Source: Pelotomaculum isophthalicicum JI (GTDB lineage Bacteria > Bacillota > Desulfotomaculia > Desulfotomaculales > Pelotomaculaceae). Taken from it: 38,819 bases of DNA. Made by a program: the position numbers and the translations under genes. Every line of letters starts with the position of its first letter. Position 1 is the first letter of the stretch. Location: the NCBI RefSeq assembly GCF_029478095.1, contig NZ_JAKOAV010000032.1, forward strand, positions 1 through 38,819, written 5' to 3'. The notes beneath the pieces are model-generated. The model worked only from the letters and a program-made list of their open reading frames with translations. It was not told the origin of the DNA and ran no database searches. This document shows positions 1 to 8,882 of this stretch, piece after piece.

Positions 1-109
1 GGTTCGGTAAAGCGGGTCTGGATACTTGCTTTATCTCTCTGTTCACTTGTTGCTGACGTAAAGCTTTCGCCTTGTACTGCGCTTTTTGTATGGAGGCGGG
101 TGTGCTCAC
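1..109 (-). CDS. Partial unknown protein cut by the window edge
   Basis: An open frame of 36 codons begins with GTG at 109-107 and runs to the window edge without a stop. The GTG overlaps the TGA of the preceding DruA-like gene as GTGA, a layout typical of translational coupling, so the two proteins are probably made together. The visible part is basic and glutamine-rich (KAQYKAKALRQQQVNREIK) and would form a helix. Nothing in it identifies a family. Genes with DUF4338 domains often lie in transposon-like or defence contexts, so a transposase or partner protein is possible, but that is inference. Confidence 0.5.
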   Translation of the reverse strand, partial: MSTPASIQKAQYKAKALRQQQVNREIKQVSRPALPN

Positions 110-1023
110 AGCACTTCACCTCCGCTTATACGTTCACCGTAAAGATGTGCCCGAAAGTCGGGAACCAGCGGATACATGAAAATCTGTTTGGGGGTGGACA
201 AGTATTCGGTATAACGGTCCATTCTACCCCTGCCTGCTGTCAGACCAAGTGGTATCCAATTAGCTGCTCTATAACAGGTTCCTTTGTAATGCTCTATATC
301 CACAAATGTTTCCAGTAGAACCGGCTCGTAGCCATACCGCTCCTGAAAATCGCGGCGTACTTGTTTTGCGGCCAGCGACAGCGCTTTGCTGGCTAAATTT
401 TTTATCTTTACCCAAGGGAAGATCAGAAACCGTGTGTTATTCACCACCAGGTGCAAGCGTTGACTGCGCTCTTCTTTAGTCCAGCCGATCCAAATATCTC
501 GTTCGGCCAATGCCCAAGCTGCAGCTGAAAACAATATGCAACCCAACCGCTTCTTCTCCGCTGAACCGGACCAAATAAAATACCGCTGATGGGCGCCGAA
601 GGGGCGCTTGTATCCTAGCTTGTGGTAACGCTCCACATACTCGTTCCACAGGCGAATCCCTTCTTTGCTGCGTACACTCTCCAATTCAATTGGCTCATAT
701 TCGAATACTGTTCCACCTATCTCTGGTTCGGGTTCGGTTCTCTGTCCGGGAACTACCTGTTCGCGTGAATGGGGTTGTGTTTTTTTCTTTTCCGGAAGCA
801 CTAGCTCTTTTTGCCTTTCAAGCTTATCCAGCAATTGTTTGCAGGCATCTATCTTATAGCGGCCATTGGGAGCGTTCCAAGACAAGCCTTCACATATCGT
901 CTTCGCCAATTCGTGGCGACTCAATTTCGGAAATAGACGCACCGTTTCGATGACATCTCGAAGTTCTTCAGCTCTAAACATACGCCCGCATATTAATATG
1001 AACCCATTTTCATCATGTTTCAT
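106..1023 (-). CDS. DUF4338 / DruA-like protein
   Basis: A 305-aa protein that I recognise as the DUF4338 family, which includes DruA of the Druantia anti-phage system and many solitary transposon-associated homologues. The N-terminal part (about 12-75) has the family pattern of a helical domain ending in NAPNGRYKIDACKQLLDKLER. The conserved C-terminal core (about 195-290) reads FLIFPWVKIKNLASKAL, then YGYEPVLLETFVD, then YKGTCYRAANW and GLTAGRGRMDR, and ends with a YPLVPDFRAHL segment. Length fits the single-domain form. The start is supported by GAAAGGGG about 9 nt upstream. The biochemical role of solitary DUF4338 proteins is not established. No DruB-E genes are visible, so this is not a demonstrable Druantia system. 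Confidence 0.8.
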   Translation of the reverse strand: MKHDENGFILICGRMFRAEELRDVIETVRLFPKLSRHELAKTICEGLSWNAPNGRYKIDACKQLLDKLERQKELVLPEKKKTQPHSREQVVPGQRTEPEPEIGGTVFEYEPIELESVRSKEGIRLWNEYVERYHKLGYKRPFGAHQRYFIWSGSAEKKRLGCILFSAAAWALAERDIWIGWTKEERSQRLHLVVNNTRFLIFPWVKIKNLASKALSLAAKQVRRDFQERYGYEPVLLETFVDIEHYKGTCYRAANWIPLGLTAGRGRMDRYTEYLSTPKQIFMYPLVPDFRAHLYGERISGGEVL

Positions 1024-1183
1024 AGTGTTGGCCCCTTTCTTCTGGTAACCCTCACTATTATCTCATAACGAATATAATTTGTCCAGTAGGGTTTTGCGAA
1101 AAAATATTCTCTTTAAAAGGATACAACGCCTTTAATTTAACGGCTCTGAGAATTATGCGTCAGTACTGGGCAGACGTATCGAC

Positions 1184-1417
1184 TTATTTCAACGATTTTT
1201 GCACCTGCTGCAAAACATCGCCCACTTGATCGTTAAGCTGCAAAAGGCGGGCGCATTGCTGAGATATGTCGGGATGACCGGCAGACGCTACTTGTTGCAG
1301 CAGCTTGCCCATTTCCACAGTGCCGTTCTGTGCATCCCGGATAAAAAAAGAAGCTTGCTCACGCGATAGCAACTCACTTGCCCTGTGTTCAAAAAGGCCG
1401 GAAAACAAGATGTCCAA
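1184..1417 (-). CDS. Small helical protein of unknown function
   Basis: A 77-aa open frame that begins with TTG at 1417; a second in-frame TTG at 1408 lies at a better distance from the GGGGG stretch near 1420 and may be the real start. The product is soluble, with no membrane segment. It is rich in Gln, Leu and Ala (for example LLQQVASAGHP and QQCARLLQLNDQVGDVLQQVQKSLK), so it is probably an all-helical bundle or short coiled coil. I do not recognise a family. It sits downstream of lgt on the same strand, separated by heptad repeats and a hairpin, so co-transcription with lgt is uncertain. Confidence 0.45.
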   Translation of the reverse strand: MDILFSGLFEHRASELLSREQASFFIRDAQNGTVEMGKLLQQVASAGHPDISQQCARLLQLNDQVGDVLQQVQKSLK

Positions 1418-1430
1418 ACCCCCATTTCTG

Positions 1431-1503
1431 TAGTCTGTAGTCTGTAGTCAGAATAAAATAATCTTCTTGAATTATTCTGTATTCTGACTCCCGGATGCTG
1501 ACT
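1431..1503. repeat. Heptanucleotide repeats and an AT-rich hairpin
   Basis: Between lgt and the 77-aa gene there are three heptads, TAGTCTG, TAGTCTG and TAGTCAG (1431-1451). They are followed by an inverted repeat with arms CAGAATAA (1449-1456) and TTATTCTG (1472-1479), then a looser heptad run on the minus strand (AGTCAGA and AGTCAGC spaced by 7). The hairpin could end lgt transcription. The same heptad theme recurs at 2332-2359 and 2508-2535. Confidence 0.7.
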
Positions 1504-1508
1504 ACCTG

Positions 1509-2297
1509 TTATTTAGTATGCTCATCCTGACGAATACTATGTTTGTCTTGTTTTCTGCTGACATACAATCCGATTGCCGCGACTATAAAGATTACACTGA
1601 CAACTTGAGCCGCCCGGAGCGGCCCCAGCATCAAGCTGTCGGTACGCAACCCTTCGATAAAAAAGCGTCCGGCGGAATATAAGGCCATGTAGGCTAGCAG
1701 GATTTGACCGTGAAAATCCGCCCGCTTGCGGTAAATCATCAAAAAAATAAAAACAAGCAGATTCCATAATGATTCGTATAAAAAAGCCGGGTGGTGGTAT
1801 TGCCCGTCGATGAACATCTGCTTTTGCATAAAAGCGGGGAACCTGCCGATAAACTCCCGGGTGACCGGACCGCCGAAAGCTTCCTGGTTAATAAAATTGC
1901 CCCAGCGGCCAATCGCTTGTCCGAGAACGACGCACGGCGCGAAAATATCTCCCATTTGCCAAAAATTCAGCTTATGTTTTCTCACATAGAGGAGACCCGC
2001 CAGAGCACCCCCCAACAGGCCGCCGTGAATGGCCAGCCCGCCGTGCCGGACGGCGAATATTTCAAGAAGGTTGTAGCTGTAATCCTCCCAGCGAAAGAGA
2101 ACGTAATACAATCTCGCGCCTATTATCGCGGCTGGGATAATGTAAATCAACAGATTAAGCACATGATCGGGATCTATACGGCTTTCCGAGGCGAGGCGGT
2201 AAGCCAGCGCCGCGCCGATGATGAAGGCGGCGGTCATAATAATTCCGTACCAGTAAATAGCCAAAGGCCCGATATGAACGGCAACCGGATTAATCAT
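1509..2297 (-). CDS. lgt: Prolipoprotein diacylglyceryl transferase
   Basis: A 262-aa integral membrane enzyme that transfers diacylglycerol from phosphatidylglycerol to the lipobox cysteine of prelipoproteins, the first step of lipoprotein maturation at the cytoplasmic membrane. Family motifs are clear: HGGLAIHGGLLGG (85-97) with the conserved histidine, the Lgt signature GRWGNFINQEAFGG (130-143), and HPAFLYES (169-176). About seven hydrophobic segments are present and length is normal for a Gram-positive Lgt. The start is ATG at 2297. A basic, hydrophilic C-terminal tail (SRKQDKHSIRQDEHTK) follows the last membrane segment. It seems to be transcribed alone or with the small gene downstream; heptad repeats flank it on both sides. 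Confidence 0.95.
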   Translation of the reverse strand: MINPVAVHIGPLAIYWYGIIMTAAFIIGAALAYRLASESRIDPDHVLNLLIYIIPAAIIGARLYYVLFRWEDYSYNLLEIFAVRHGGLAIHGGLLGGALAGLLYVRKHKLNFWQMGDIFAPCVVLGQAIGRWGNFINQEAFGGPVTREFIGRFPAFMQKQMFIDGQYHHPAFLYESLWNLLVFIFLMIYRKRADFHGQILLAYMALYSAGRFFIEGLRTDSLMLGPLRAAQVVSVIFIVAAIGLYVSRKQDKHSIRQDEHTK

Positions 2298-2331
2298 ATT
2301 TCCCCTCCGGAGAGTATAAATATCTGAAAGT

Positions 2332-2359
2332 ATTCAGAATTCAGGAGTCAGAATTCAGA
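2332..2359. repeat. Four tandem heptads upstream of lgt
   Basis: Four units of 7 bp in perfect register: ATTCAGA, ATTCAGG, AGTCAGA, ATTCAGA. They lie 35 bp upstream of the lgt start and match the repeat type that follows at 2508-2535. Confidence 0.75.
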
Positions 2360-2503
2360 ATGTTTCGGAACAATAAACCGTAACATTATTCTAGATCCTG
2401 AGTATTTATCATTTTAGCATAATTTCCTTACATATCAAAGAAACAGACTGGCTATTACCAATCCGCTTCTTTTACGACCTTTTCTTATATGTCCCTCTTT
2501 CTC

Positions 2504-2938
2504 TTATTCTGACTTCTGACTCCTGACTCCTGACTCCTTTTCTGCTCTTGTTAAACTGTCTATCAACATCCGCGCCGCTTCATGGCTGTTTTTTACCAGC
2601 GCCTCGACATCCTCCGGACCGGCGTTATACACATGCATGCCCGCCACCACCAATACAGGCTTGCCGCAGACAACCGCTATCCGTTCGGCGACAGGCTTGG
2701 CTATTTCATCATCTTTATGGCCCAGCAGCGGAATAACAATAGTATTGCAACTCATCACGCCGGGGTCCCTCAGGCTGGGCCTGGGCAGACTGAGGGCGGC
2801 GGCTCCGACATGTGTCCTTTCACCCCCGAAAAGCTGCACAACCAAACCGTCGCCGGTAACCGAAACCAGCAGTTCGACCCTGTGTTTCCCTTCCCCGGCC
2901 GTATAATACTTTTTTTCAACCAAAACTCTTTCCCCCAA
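2504..2938 (-). CDS. LpdD-like (prenylated-flavin chaperone type) domain protein
   Basis: A 144-aa soluble protein. The core GGERTHVGAAALSLPRPSLRDPG, then TIVIPLLGHKDDEIAKPVAERIAVVCGKPVLVVAGMHV followed by NAGPEDVEALVKNS, matches my memory of the small LpdD-like family; LpdD is an accessory protein of UbiD-type decarboxylases that use prenylated FMN. No UbiD or UbiX gene is in the window, so the partner is unknown. The assignment is by motif memory and could be only distant. The last nine residues (SGVRSQKSE) are encoded by the heptad repeat at 2508-2535, so the natural C-terminus was probably shorter and has been extended by repeat growth. Confidence 0.55.
   Translation of the reverse strand: MGERVLVEKKYYTAGEGKHRVELLVSVTGDGLVVQLFGGERTHVGAAALSLPRPSLRDPGVMSCNTIVIPLLGHKDDEIAKPVAERIAVVCGKPVLVVAGMHVYNAGPEDVEALVKNSHEAARMLIDSLTRAEKESGVRSQKSE
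2508..2535. repeat. Heptad repeat inside the 3' end of a gene
   Basis: Four units on the plus strand, TCTGACT twice and CCTGACT twice, in register with those at 2332-2359 when read on the other strand (AGTCAGR). The array supplies the final codons of the LpdD-like gene. Confidence 0.8.
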
Positions 2939-3007
2939 AAAAAGAAGCGGCTGACCTTAGTCTACCCCTTCTTTTCCATAATCTTGCCCAAAACCCTGTT
3001 GAAAAAG

Positions 3008-5473
3008 TTAACCAGCGCTTTCCCGGCGAATCATTTCTTCAAACTTTTCGGGCGGAACAGGCTTCCCAAACAGGTAACCCTGCATTTCATCACATTGATG
3101 CTGCTTTAGAAAGTCATACTGTTCTTCGGTTTCCACGCCTTCCGCCACCACACCAAGTTTGAGGCTTTGCCCGAGCACGATAACAGTTGAAGCAATCGCC
3201 TCATTATCTTGATCAGTGCCTATCTCACGGACAAAAGACTTGTCAATTTTTAGTTTACTGATTGGAAAACGCTTTAGGTAATTTAGTGAGGAGTAACCCG
3301 TGCCAAAATCGTCAATAGCCAGTTGAATACCCATATCCTTTAATTCATAAAGCATTTTCACGGTGTACTCGGCGTTTTGCATGGCCACGCTTTCGGTTAT
3401 CTCCAACTCCAGCCAGCATGGTTCCAATCCGGTTTCTTCTAAAACCCGTGACACTACTTCAACCAAATTTTGCAATTGAAACTGGCGCGCCGAAAGGTTC
3501 ACCGCCACGCGCAAGGGAGGGTAACCCGCGTCCTGCCAGGCCTTGTTCTGGGCGCAAGCGGTGCGCAATACCCATTCGCCTATTGGCACGATCAATCCGG
3601 TATCTTCCGCCAAAGGGATAAAATCCCCCGGCGGGATCAGTCCCCGCTCAGGAACCTCCCAGCGCACCAAAGCTTCCATGCCGATTATCTTTCCCGTATT
3701 AATATTTACCTTGGGCTGGTAATAAACCACAAACTCATTACGATCCAGCGCGCGGCGCAATCCGTTTTCTATGGCCAGCCGTTCAAAGGCCTTGGCGTTC
3801 ATGGCCGGAGTATAAAGCTGGTAGTTGTTTTTACCGTTCTCTTTAGCCCTGTACATCGCGGTATCGGCATTTTTCAGCAAGCTCTCGGCATCTTCACCGT
3901 CACTTGGATAGAGGGCGATACCGATGCTCGTGGAGATGTAAAGCTCATGAACGTCAATACGCACCGGTTCCCTGACGGCTCGGAGAATTTTGCGGGCAAC
4001 CTTGGCCGCGTTTTCCACCTGAAGTATTTCCGGCAACAGCACGGTAAACTCGTCGCCTCCCAATCTGGCGACGGTATCGTCTTCACGCACATATCCGACC
4101 AGCCGCCTGGCGATAATTTTCAGCAACTGGTCTCCCAGACCGTGGCCCAGCGTATCGTTTACCAGTTTAAACCGGTCCAGATCGAGAAACAGCACCGCCA
4201 GCATCTGTTTATTGCGCTTCGCGTGCGCTATTTCCAGAGTAAGGCGGTCCTTGAAAAGCATCCGGTTTGGCAAACCGGTTAAAGCGTCGTGAAAAGCCTG
4301 GTGCCGGATCGTTTCTTCATAGCGCTGCCTTTCCGTGATGTCCCTCGAAACAAATACAACCCTGCTTTCGCCGGTTACAGTCTGATACGTTTTTCCCGTG
4401 CTCTCAAACCAGCGCAATTCTCCGCTCTTATGAATAAACCTGTAAATGACCTGTTCTATAGCCTTATGCTCAAAAACTCTCCTGAACGACGCTTTGACAG
4501 CGGGACAATCCTCGGGATAAATCAGATCGACAACTTTCCTGCCAATCAACTCACCCGGCTCATAGCCCAAAACATCCCGGTAGTTTGGACTCAGGTACAA
4601 ATACCGCTCATTGCTGTCTATCTCACTGATTAAGTCATAGGTGTTTTCGGTAAGTGTGCGGTGGCGCTCCTCACTTTCACGCAAGGCCTCCTCAGACCGC
4701 TTCCGTTCGCTAATATCACGCAGGATAACGGTATACAACTGTTGCTCGTCGAAATAAAACTCGCTTATCGTTAATTCGATGGTGACTGCCGAACCGTCTT
4801 TCCTGCGCCCGGAAATCTCCCTGATCGCGCCGGCGCGCTGGTGTTCCCCGGCGATCTGGCCGCCGGAAAGGCAGGTATCGTAATCTATGTAGAACTCCGG
4901 CATCAGCAGGTTGATGTCCTGTCCGAGGACATCCCCGCAGCTGTAGCCGAAAATGCGCTCCGAAGCAGGGTTAAAAGACTGGATAACACCGTCCGTATTG
5001 ATGGTGATGATACCGTCGAGCGCATGGTCAATCAGTGTCCGGTTGAACGCCTCACTCTGTTCCAGCGAAGTCTCAGCCTGCCTGGCATGCAGCATCCGCC
5101 GCACGCGATGACGCAAAACCGCCCAGTGAATGGGCTTTGTTATATAGTCGGTAGCCCCTGCCTTAAACGCCATGTCCACATCTTTGTCATCTTCCAGTTT
5201 GGTAATCATGATTACCGGCACGCGATCCCCGCCGGGGAGTTCCTGCAACCGGGTGCAGGCGGTAAAACCATCCATCACCGGCATCATGCAGTCCATCAAA
5301 ACAATCTCCGGCCGTTCCAGTCTAAAAACGGACAGCGCCTGCGCGCCGTTCTCCGCATCAACAACTTTATAACCATCGCTTTCCAGGACCTGGCGCAGTT
5401 TAAACCGCATATATTTAGAGTCATCCACCACGAGAATCAAGGATTTCTTTCCTTCCCCAACTTTACCTTCCAT
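3008..5473 (-). CDS. Response regulator with PAS, GGDEF and EAL domains
   Basis: An 821-aa soluble protein for cyclic di-GMP turnover. Domains in order: receiver (about 10-128) with phospho-acceptor Asp61 in [10 protein letters not shown] and Lys113; PAS (about 140-255); PAS (about 265-385); GGDEF (about 392-550); EAL (about 565-815). The cyclase site is intact (RLGGDEF) and has an RxxD inhibitory site (REDD) five residues before GGDEF. The phosphodiesterase part keeps [36 protein letters not shown] and VAEGVET, so both activities may exist. There is no membrane segment, so it senses cytoplasmic signals and takes phosphate from an unlinked kinase; none is encoded here. It appears to be a single-gene unit. 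Confidence 0.95.
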   Translation of the reverse strand: MEGKVGEGKKSLILVVDDSKYMRFKLRQVLESDGYKVVDAENGAQALSVFRLERPEIVLMDCMMPVMDGFTACTRLQELPGGDRVPVIMITKLEDDKDVDMAFKAGATDYITKPIHWAVLRHRVRRMLHARQAETSLEQSEAFNRTLIDHALDGIITINTDGVIQSFNPASERIFGYSCGDVLGQDINLLMPEFYIDYDTCLSGGQIAGEHQRAGAIREISGRRKDGSAVTIELTISEFYFDEQQLYTVILRDISERKRSEEALRESEERHRTLTENTYDLISEIDSNERYLYLSPNYRDVLGYEPGELIGRKVVDLIYPEDCPAVKASFRRVFEHKAIEQVIYRFIHKSGELRWFESTGKTYQTVTGESRVVFVSRDITERQRYEETIRHQAFHDALTGLPNRMLFKDRLTLEIAHAKRNKQMLAVLFLDLDRFKLVNDTLGHGLGDQLLKIIARRLVGYVREDDTVARLGGDEFTVLLPEILQVENAAKVARKILRAVREPVRIDVHELYISTSIGIALYPSDGEDAESLLKNADTAMYRAKENGKNNYQLYTPAMNAKAFERLAIENGLRRALDRNEFVVYYQPKVNINTGKIIGMEALVRWEVPERGLIPPGDFIPLAEDTGLIVPIGEWVLRTACAQNKAWQDAGYPPLRVAVNLSARQFQLQNLVEVVSRVLEETGLEPCWLELEITESVAMQNAEYTVKMLYELKDMGIQLAIDDFGTGYSSLNYLKRFPISKLKIDKSFVREIGTDQDNEAIASTVIVLGQSLKLGVVAEGVETEEQYDFLKQHQCDEMQGYLFGKPVPPEKFEEMIRRESAG

Positions 5474-5767
5474 ATTTTACCTCTTTTATTGTCTTGTTTA
5501 TACCTGTAGAATGCCGTCACAGTTAACAATCTGATTACAATAACGTCATAAAGCGTCGGGGGTTCCTAATTATGGATTATTAATTCTACATGCTCACCTT
5601 GAAATCCTTCCATTGAAAAACCAGCAAAATCGATAATATTCTCAATGAATATTATGGTTGAATTAAGTTTTATAAGCTTATTTTACATTAATACACGGTC
5701 ATAAAAAAGTTTGTTTAAGGCCAAGATAAATAATAGTTTCAAATAAAAAAAAGGGGGGGGGACTTAA
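5474..5767 (+). promoter_or_regulatory. AT-rich leader of the small starch-binding gene with an A8G9 ribosome binding tract
   Basis: A 294-bp spacer between divergent genes. The notable part is 5745-5761, where eight A are followed by nine G; the G run is the only Shine-Dalgarno candidate, 6 nt before the ATG at 5768. A weak -35-like TTGAAT is near 5653. I see no riboswitch or clear operator. Confidence 0.4.
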
Positions 5768-6064
5768 ATGATGGCAAAGGGCTGGAACGATTTTCAAAAA
5801 GGTGTGGAAGTAAAGGCTAGCGATTATAGCAATGATATTACCATCTGCTATAATGGTCTTCTGGCAAAATCAGGCGCTGACCAGGTATTTTTGCATTACG
5901 GCTTCGGTGACCGCTGGATGGATACAAGCACCGATAAAATGAATAGAACCTACAGAGGATGGGAAAAGAACATTAAAATGAAAAGCGACAAAGTGAATTT
6001 TTGTTTCAAGGATTCAGCCGACCACTGGGATAACAACAATGGCAGCAACTGGATAGTCCGTTAG
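5768..6064 (+). CDS. Small starch-binding-type carbohydrate-binding protein (CBM25/CBM53-like)
   Basis: A 98-aa protein made of one carbohydrate-binding module. The sequence begins with KGWNDFQKGVEVKAS, continues through ITICYNGLLA and QVFLHYGFGD, and ends with NFCFKDSADHWDNNNGSNW, the pattern of starch-binding modules of the CBM25/CBM53 type, where the W and N side chains stack on glucan rings. It has no signal peptide and no attached enzyme domain, so it would act in the cytoplasm, perhaps binding glycogen or a spore polysaccharide (inference). It is the only plus-strand gene in the left 11 kb and converges on aroB with a shared terminator. Two cysteines are present. Confidence 0.75.
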   Translation: MMAKGWNDFQKGVEVKASDYSNDITICYNGLLAKSGADQVFLHYGFGDRWMDTSTDKMNRTYRGWEKNIKMKSDKVNFCFKDSADHWDNNNGSNWIVR

Positions 6065-6073
6065 CGGCAGGTC

Positions 6074-6098
6074 AGGGGCAGCTAAACTGCCCCTATTT
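6074..6098. terminator. Bidirectional terminator between the CBM gene and aroB
   Basis: An 8-bp stem, AGGGGCAG (6074-6081) and CTGCCCCT (6087-6094), with a 5-nt loop, followed by ATTTTATT on the plus strand. It lies between two convergent genes and can serve both. Confidence 0.85.
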
Positions 6099-6110
6099 TA
6101 TTGAATCCTG

Positions 6111-7190
6111 TTATTGATTAAAGAATTTTTCAATTAACTCATCGCTTAAATTCTTTTTTATCGACACTTTGCCGATACTCAAGGGAAGAACAAAAGTCAA
6201 ACGTCCGCCGGCAGCTTTTTTATCGTGATAAAAACTATCGACGAGATCTTTCGGCGCAAGATTATCCGGCAATTCCAGCGCCAGACCCGCGCGACGGATT
6301 AACGCTTCGATCCGGCTGAGATCGGAAATGTTTAACAATCCGAGCGCCACGGCCAGCCGGGCGGCAGAAACCATACCGATGCCTACCGCTTCACCGTGCG
6401 TATATTTACCGTACCCGGCAAGAGCTTCCACGGCGTGGCCGACAGTGTGGCCGTAATTTAGGATAGCCCGCAGGCCGCCTTCAGTTTCATCTTCCTCAAC
6501 CACCTTCGCTTTAATCCGGCAAGACTCCCGGACAACATGGATAAGCGCCTCGGTATTACCTGCCAGTAACGCCTCGATGTTTTCTTCCAGCCAGGCAAAA
6601 AAATCCGCGCTCCAAATAACGCCATACTTAATCACTTCGGCCAGCCCCGACCGCAATTCACGTGGAGGCAATGTTTTCAACAGGTTTACATCGGCTAGCA
6701 CAAAACCAGGCTGGTAAAAAACCCCGATAATATTTTTCCCTCTGGGGTGATTAACCGCCACTTTACCGCCTACGCTGCTGTCCACTTGGGCAAGAAGCGT
6801 GGTCGGCACCTGAATGAACGGCACCCCGCGCAGGTAGGTCGCCGCGACAAACCCCCCCACGTCTCCGGTCACCCCGCCGCCGAGAACAACCACCGGGCTT
6901 TTTCGATCAATCTCTTTGTCGAAAGCCAAATCATAGAGGCGTCCGGCTGTGGCCAGCGTCTTATTCTGCTCTCCGTCGCCGATTTCGCCAAATGTCACAT
7001 CAAAACCGGCTTCCTTTAGGCTCTTTTCAGCATCCGGTCCGTATAAGTTTCTAACGGTGCTGTTGGTAATCAACAGCGTGTTTTTCCCAACCGGCAGTTT
7101 TTTTAAACAATTGCCAAGCTCTGATATAATTCCAGCGCCTATATAGATTGGGTAACTCCTGTCCCCCAAATCAACTTTTATTATCTCCAT
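6111..7190 (-). CDS. aroB: 3-dehydroquinate synthase
   Basis: A 359-aa enzyme for the second step of the shikimate pathway: DAHP to 3-dehydroquinate, using NAD and a divalent metal. It has the NAD-binding stretch GDGEQNKTL and LGGGVTGDVGGFVAATYLRG (104-122), the PTTLLAQVDSSVGGK segment (129-143), and the metal ligands Glu185 (GLAEVIKYG), His248 (GHTVGHA) and His265 (HGEAVGIG). Length is standard. It is the last gene of the aro cluster, 5 bp after aroK, and is followed by the terminator at 6074-6098. Confidence 0.97.
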   Translation of the reverse strand: MEIIKVDLGDRSYPIYIGAGIISELGNCLKKLPVGKNTLLITNSTVRNLYGPDAEKSLKEAGFDVTFGEIGDGEQNKTLATAGRLYDLAFDKEIDRKSPVVVLGGGVTGDVGGFVAATYLRGVPFIQVPTTLLAQVDSSVGGKVAVNHPRGKNIIGVFYQPGFVLADVNLLKTLPPRELRSGLAEVIKYGVIWSADFFAWLEENIEALLAGNTEALIHVVRESCRIKAKVVEEDETEGGLRAILNYGHTVGHAVEALAGYGKYTHGEAVGIGMVSAARLAVALGLLNISDLSRIEALIRRAGLALELPDNLAPKDLVDSFYHDKKAAGGRLTFVLPLSIGKVSIKKNLSDELIEKFFNQ

Positions 7191-7195
7191 GAACG

Positions 7196-7711
7196 TTACA
7201 ACTCCTGCTTTTCTTCCAGATACCGGACAATCTTTTCTACTACTTCCTCCTGGGGGAATGCGCCGGTATCCACAGTATATTCAGCCACATCATAGGCATT
7301 CTGGCGCTCCCTTAACAATTTCTCAATTTGTTCTTTCAAATCACCTTTGGCAAGCAGGGGCCGGTTCTTCTTTTTTTTTACCCTATTGAAAATAATTTCA
7401 GGCAAGGCGGTCAGACCGATCAAAACGCCGTTTTTTTTCAGGAGAAAGACGTTTTCCGGGTCTAATACCATCCCCCCGCCGGTTGATATGACCAGCCCTT
7501 CTTGCGGAGCAAGTTTTTTAACCAGAAGCGCTTCCTCAGAACGAAAACGAACCATACCGTGGCGGGCAAAAATCTGTGCCACAGTTTTACCGGTAACGCT
7601 TTCAATTTCTGTGTCGGTATCAACAAACCTCCGATTGAGCCGTTGCGCCAGGCGGCGGCCCACGGTCGATTTGCCTGTTCCCATAAACCCGATTAAAACA
7701 ATGTTCTTCAA
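7196..7711 (-). CDS. aroK: Shikimate kinase
   Basis: A 171-aa cytoplasmic kinase that phosphorylates shikimate with ATP. The P-loop is GFMGTGKST (8-16). The shikimate-binding aspartate is in DTDTEIE (about 32-38), the glycine-rich STGGGMV follows, and RPLLAKGD forms the lid arginine region. It is 6 bp downstream of aroC and 5 bp upstream of aroB, so it is co-translated within the operon. Confidence 0.96.
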   Translation of the reverse strand: MKNIVLIGFMGTGKSTVGRRLAQRLNRRFVDTDTEIESVTGKTVAQIFARHGMVRFRSEEALLVKKLAPQEGLVISTGGGMVLDPENVFLLKKNGVLIGLTALPEIIFNRVKKKKNRPLLAKGDLKEQIEKLLRERQNAYDVAEYTVDTGAFPQEEVVEKIVRYLEEKQEL

Positions 7712-7717
7712 TGAATA

Positions 7718-8881
7718 CTACACCTGCCTTAGATATAACAGGTAGCTATTCCAATTGTCCTTTAATTCCGCCAGGCTGTCACAGCCGCACTTTTCCAGGC
7801 ACGCCGCGGCTATTTCCCAGGCTACAACCGCCTCGCCAATCACGCAGGCGGCTGGAACGGCGCAAGTGTCGGAACGCTCTATTGACGCTTCCACAGGTTC
7901 CTTGGTAATTATGTGTACACTCTTTAAAGGCCGGTAAAGTGTCGGTATCGGTTTCATAGCCGCACGCAACACTACCACCTCCCCATTTGTCACACCGCCT
8001 TCAATGCCCCCGGCATGGTTGGTCCGGCGGTAAAACCCCTCCCCGTCTTGTCCGTAAAAAATTTCATCCTGCACAAGCGAGCCCGCCTGCTCCGCCGCCG
8101 CGAAACCCAGCCCAATTTCCACGCCTTTTATTGCCTGAATACTCATGACAGCGGCGGCCAGCCGGCCGTCCAGTTTCCGGTCCCATTGAACGTAACTGCC
8201 CAAGCCGGCGGGAATGCCGTAACAATTTATTTCGAAAACGCCTCCGAGCGTGTCGCCTGCTTGCCGCGCCCGGTCGATTTCAGCGATCATTCGCTGTTCC
8301 GCCACGGGATCGGCGCACTGGAGTTGCGAACCGGCCAGCCCGGCTGTCAGCTCCTCCATGTTGAGACTTCCCGCATTAGCTTCGGTACCGCCGATTCTTA
8401 CCACCTGTCCGATAATCTTGATTCCCAGTTCTTCCAGGAGCCTCCTGGCCACGCTGCCCACCGCCACCCGGGCGGCGGTTTCCCTGGCGCTGGAGCGCTC
8501 CAGCACATTGCGTATGTCTCTATGCCGGTATTTTAAAGCTCCCGCGAGATCGGCGTGTCCCGGCCGCGGCCGTGTGACCACCCGTTCTTCCACACGCCCG
8601 TCCGGTTCCGGCGACATTATCTCAGACCAGTTATCCCAATCTTTGTTCTCCACTTGAAGAGTAATCGGGCTGCCCAGAGTCAATCCCCCGCGCACCCCGG
8701 ACAGGAAACGCACAGTGTCGCTCTCAATTTTCATCCTGGCGCCGCGGCCGTAGCCTCCCTGGCGGCGCGCCAGTTGCCTGTTGATATAATCACCGGTCAA
8801 GGGCAGACCGGCCGGCATGCCCTCAATAATCGCCGTGAGAACCGCACCGTGAGATTCCCCCGCAGTAAGATACCTCAACAA
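7718..8881 (-). CDS. aroC: Chorismate synthase
   Basis: A 387-aa enzyme that makes chorismate from EPSP with reduced FMN. It carries the family features GESHG (8-12), the [37 protein letters not shown] region in the first half, a [12 protein letters not shown] segment in the middle, and a C-terminal [19 protein letters not shown] segment. Length fits the family. It begins 1 bp after aroE ends and is followed after 6 bp by aroK. The EPSP synthase gene aroA is not in this cluster. Confidence 0.97.
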   Translation of the reverse strand: MLRYLTAGESHGAVLTAIIEGMPAGLPLTGDYINRQLARRQGGYGRGARMKIESDTVRFLSGVRGGLTLGSPITLQVENKDWDNWSEIMSPEPDGRVEERVVTRPRPGHADLAGALKYRHRDIRNVLERSSARETAARVAVGSVARRLLEELGIKIIGQVVRIGGTEANAGSLNMEELTAGLAGSQLQCADPVAEQRMIAEIDRARQAGDTLGGVFEINCYGIPAGLGSYVQWDRKLDGRLAAAVMSIQAIKGVEIGLGFAAAEQAGSLVQDEIFYGQDGEGFYRRTNHAGGIEGGVTNGEVVVLRAAMKPIPTLYRPLKSVHIITKEPVEASIERSDTCAVPAACVIGEAVVAWEIAAACLEKCGCDSLAELKDNWNSYLLYLRQV

Positions 8882-8882
8882 T

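Noticed and set aside
1-1180. Complete insertion sequence around the DruA-like gene
   Set aside because: No terminal inverted repeat or target duplication is visible on the side that can be read, and the other side is outside the window.
4841-5509. 222-codon plus-strand open frame
   Set aside because: It is antisense to the receiver and PAS domains of a well-supported gene; similar antisense frames over lgt, aroC and the 641-aa gene were rejected for the same reason.
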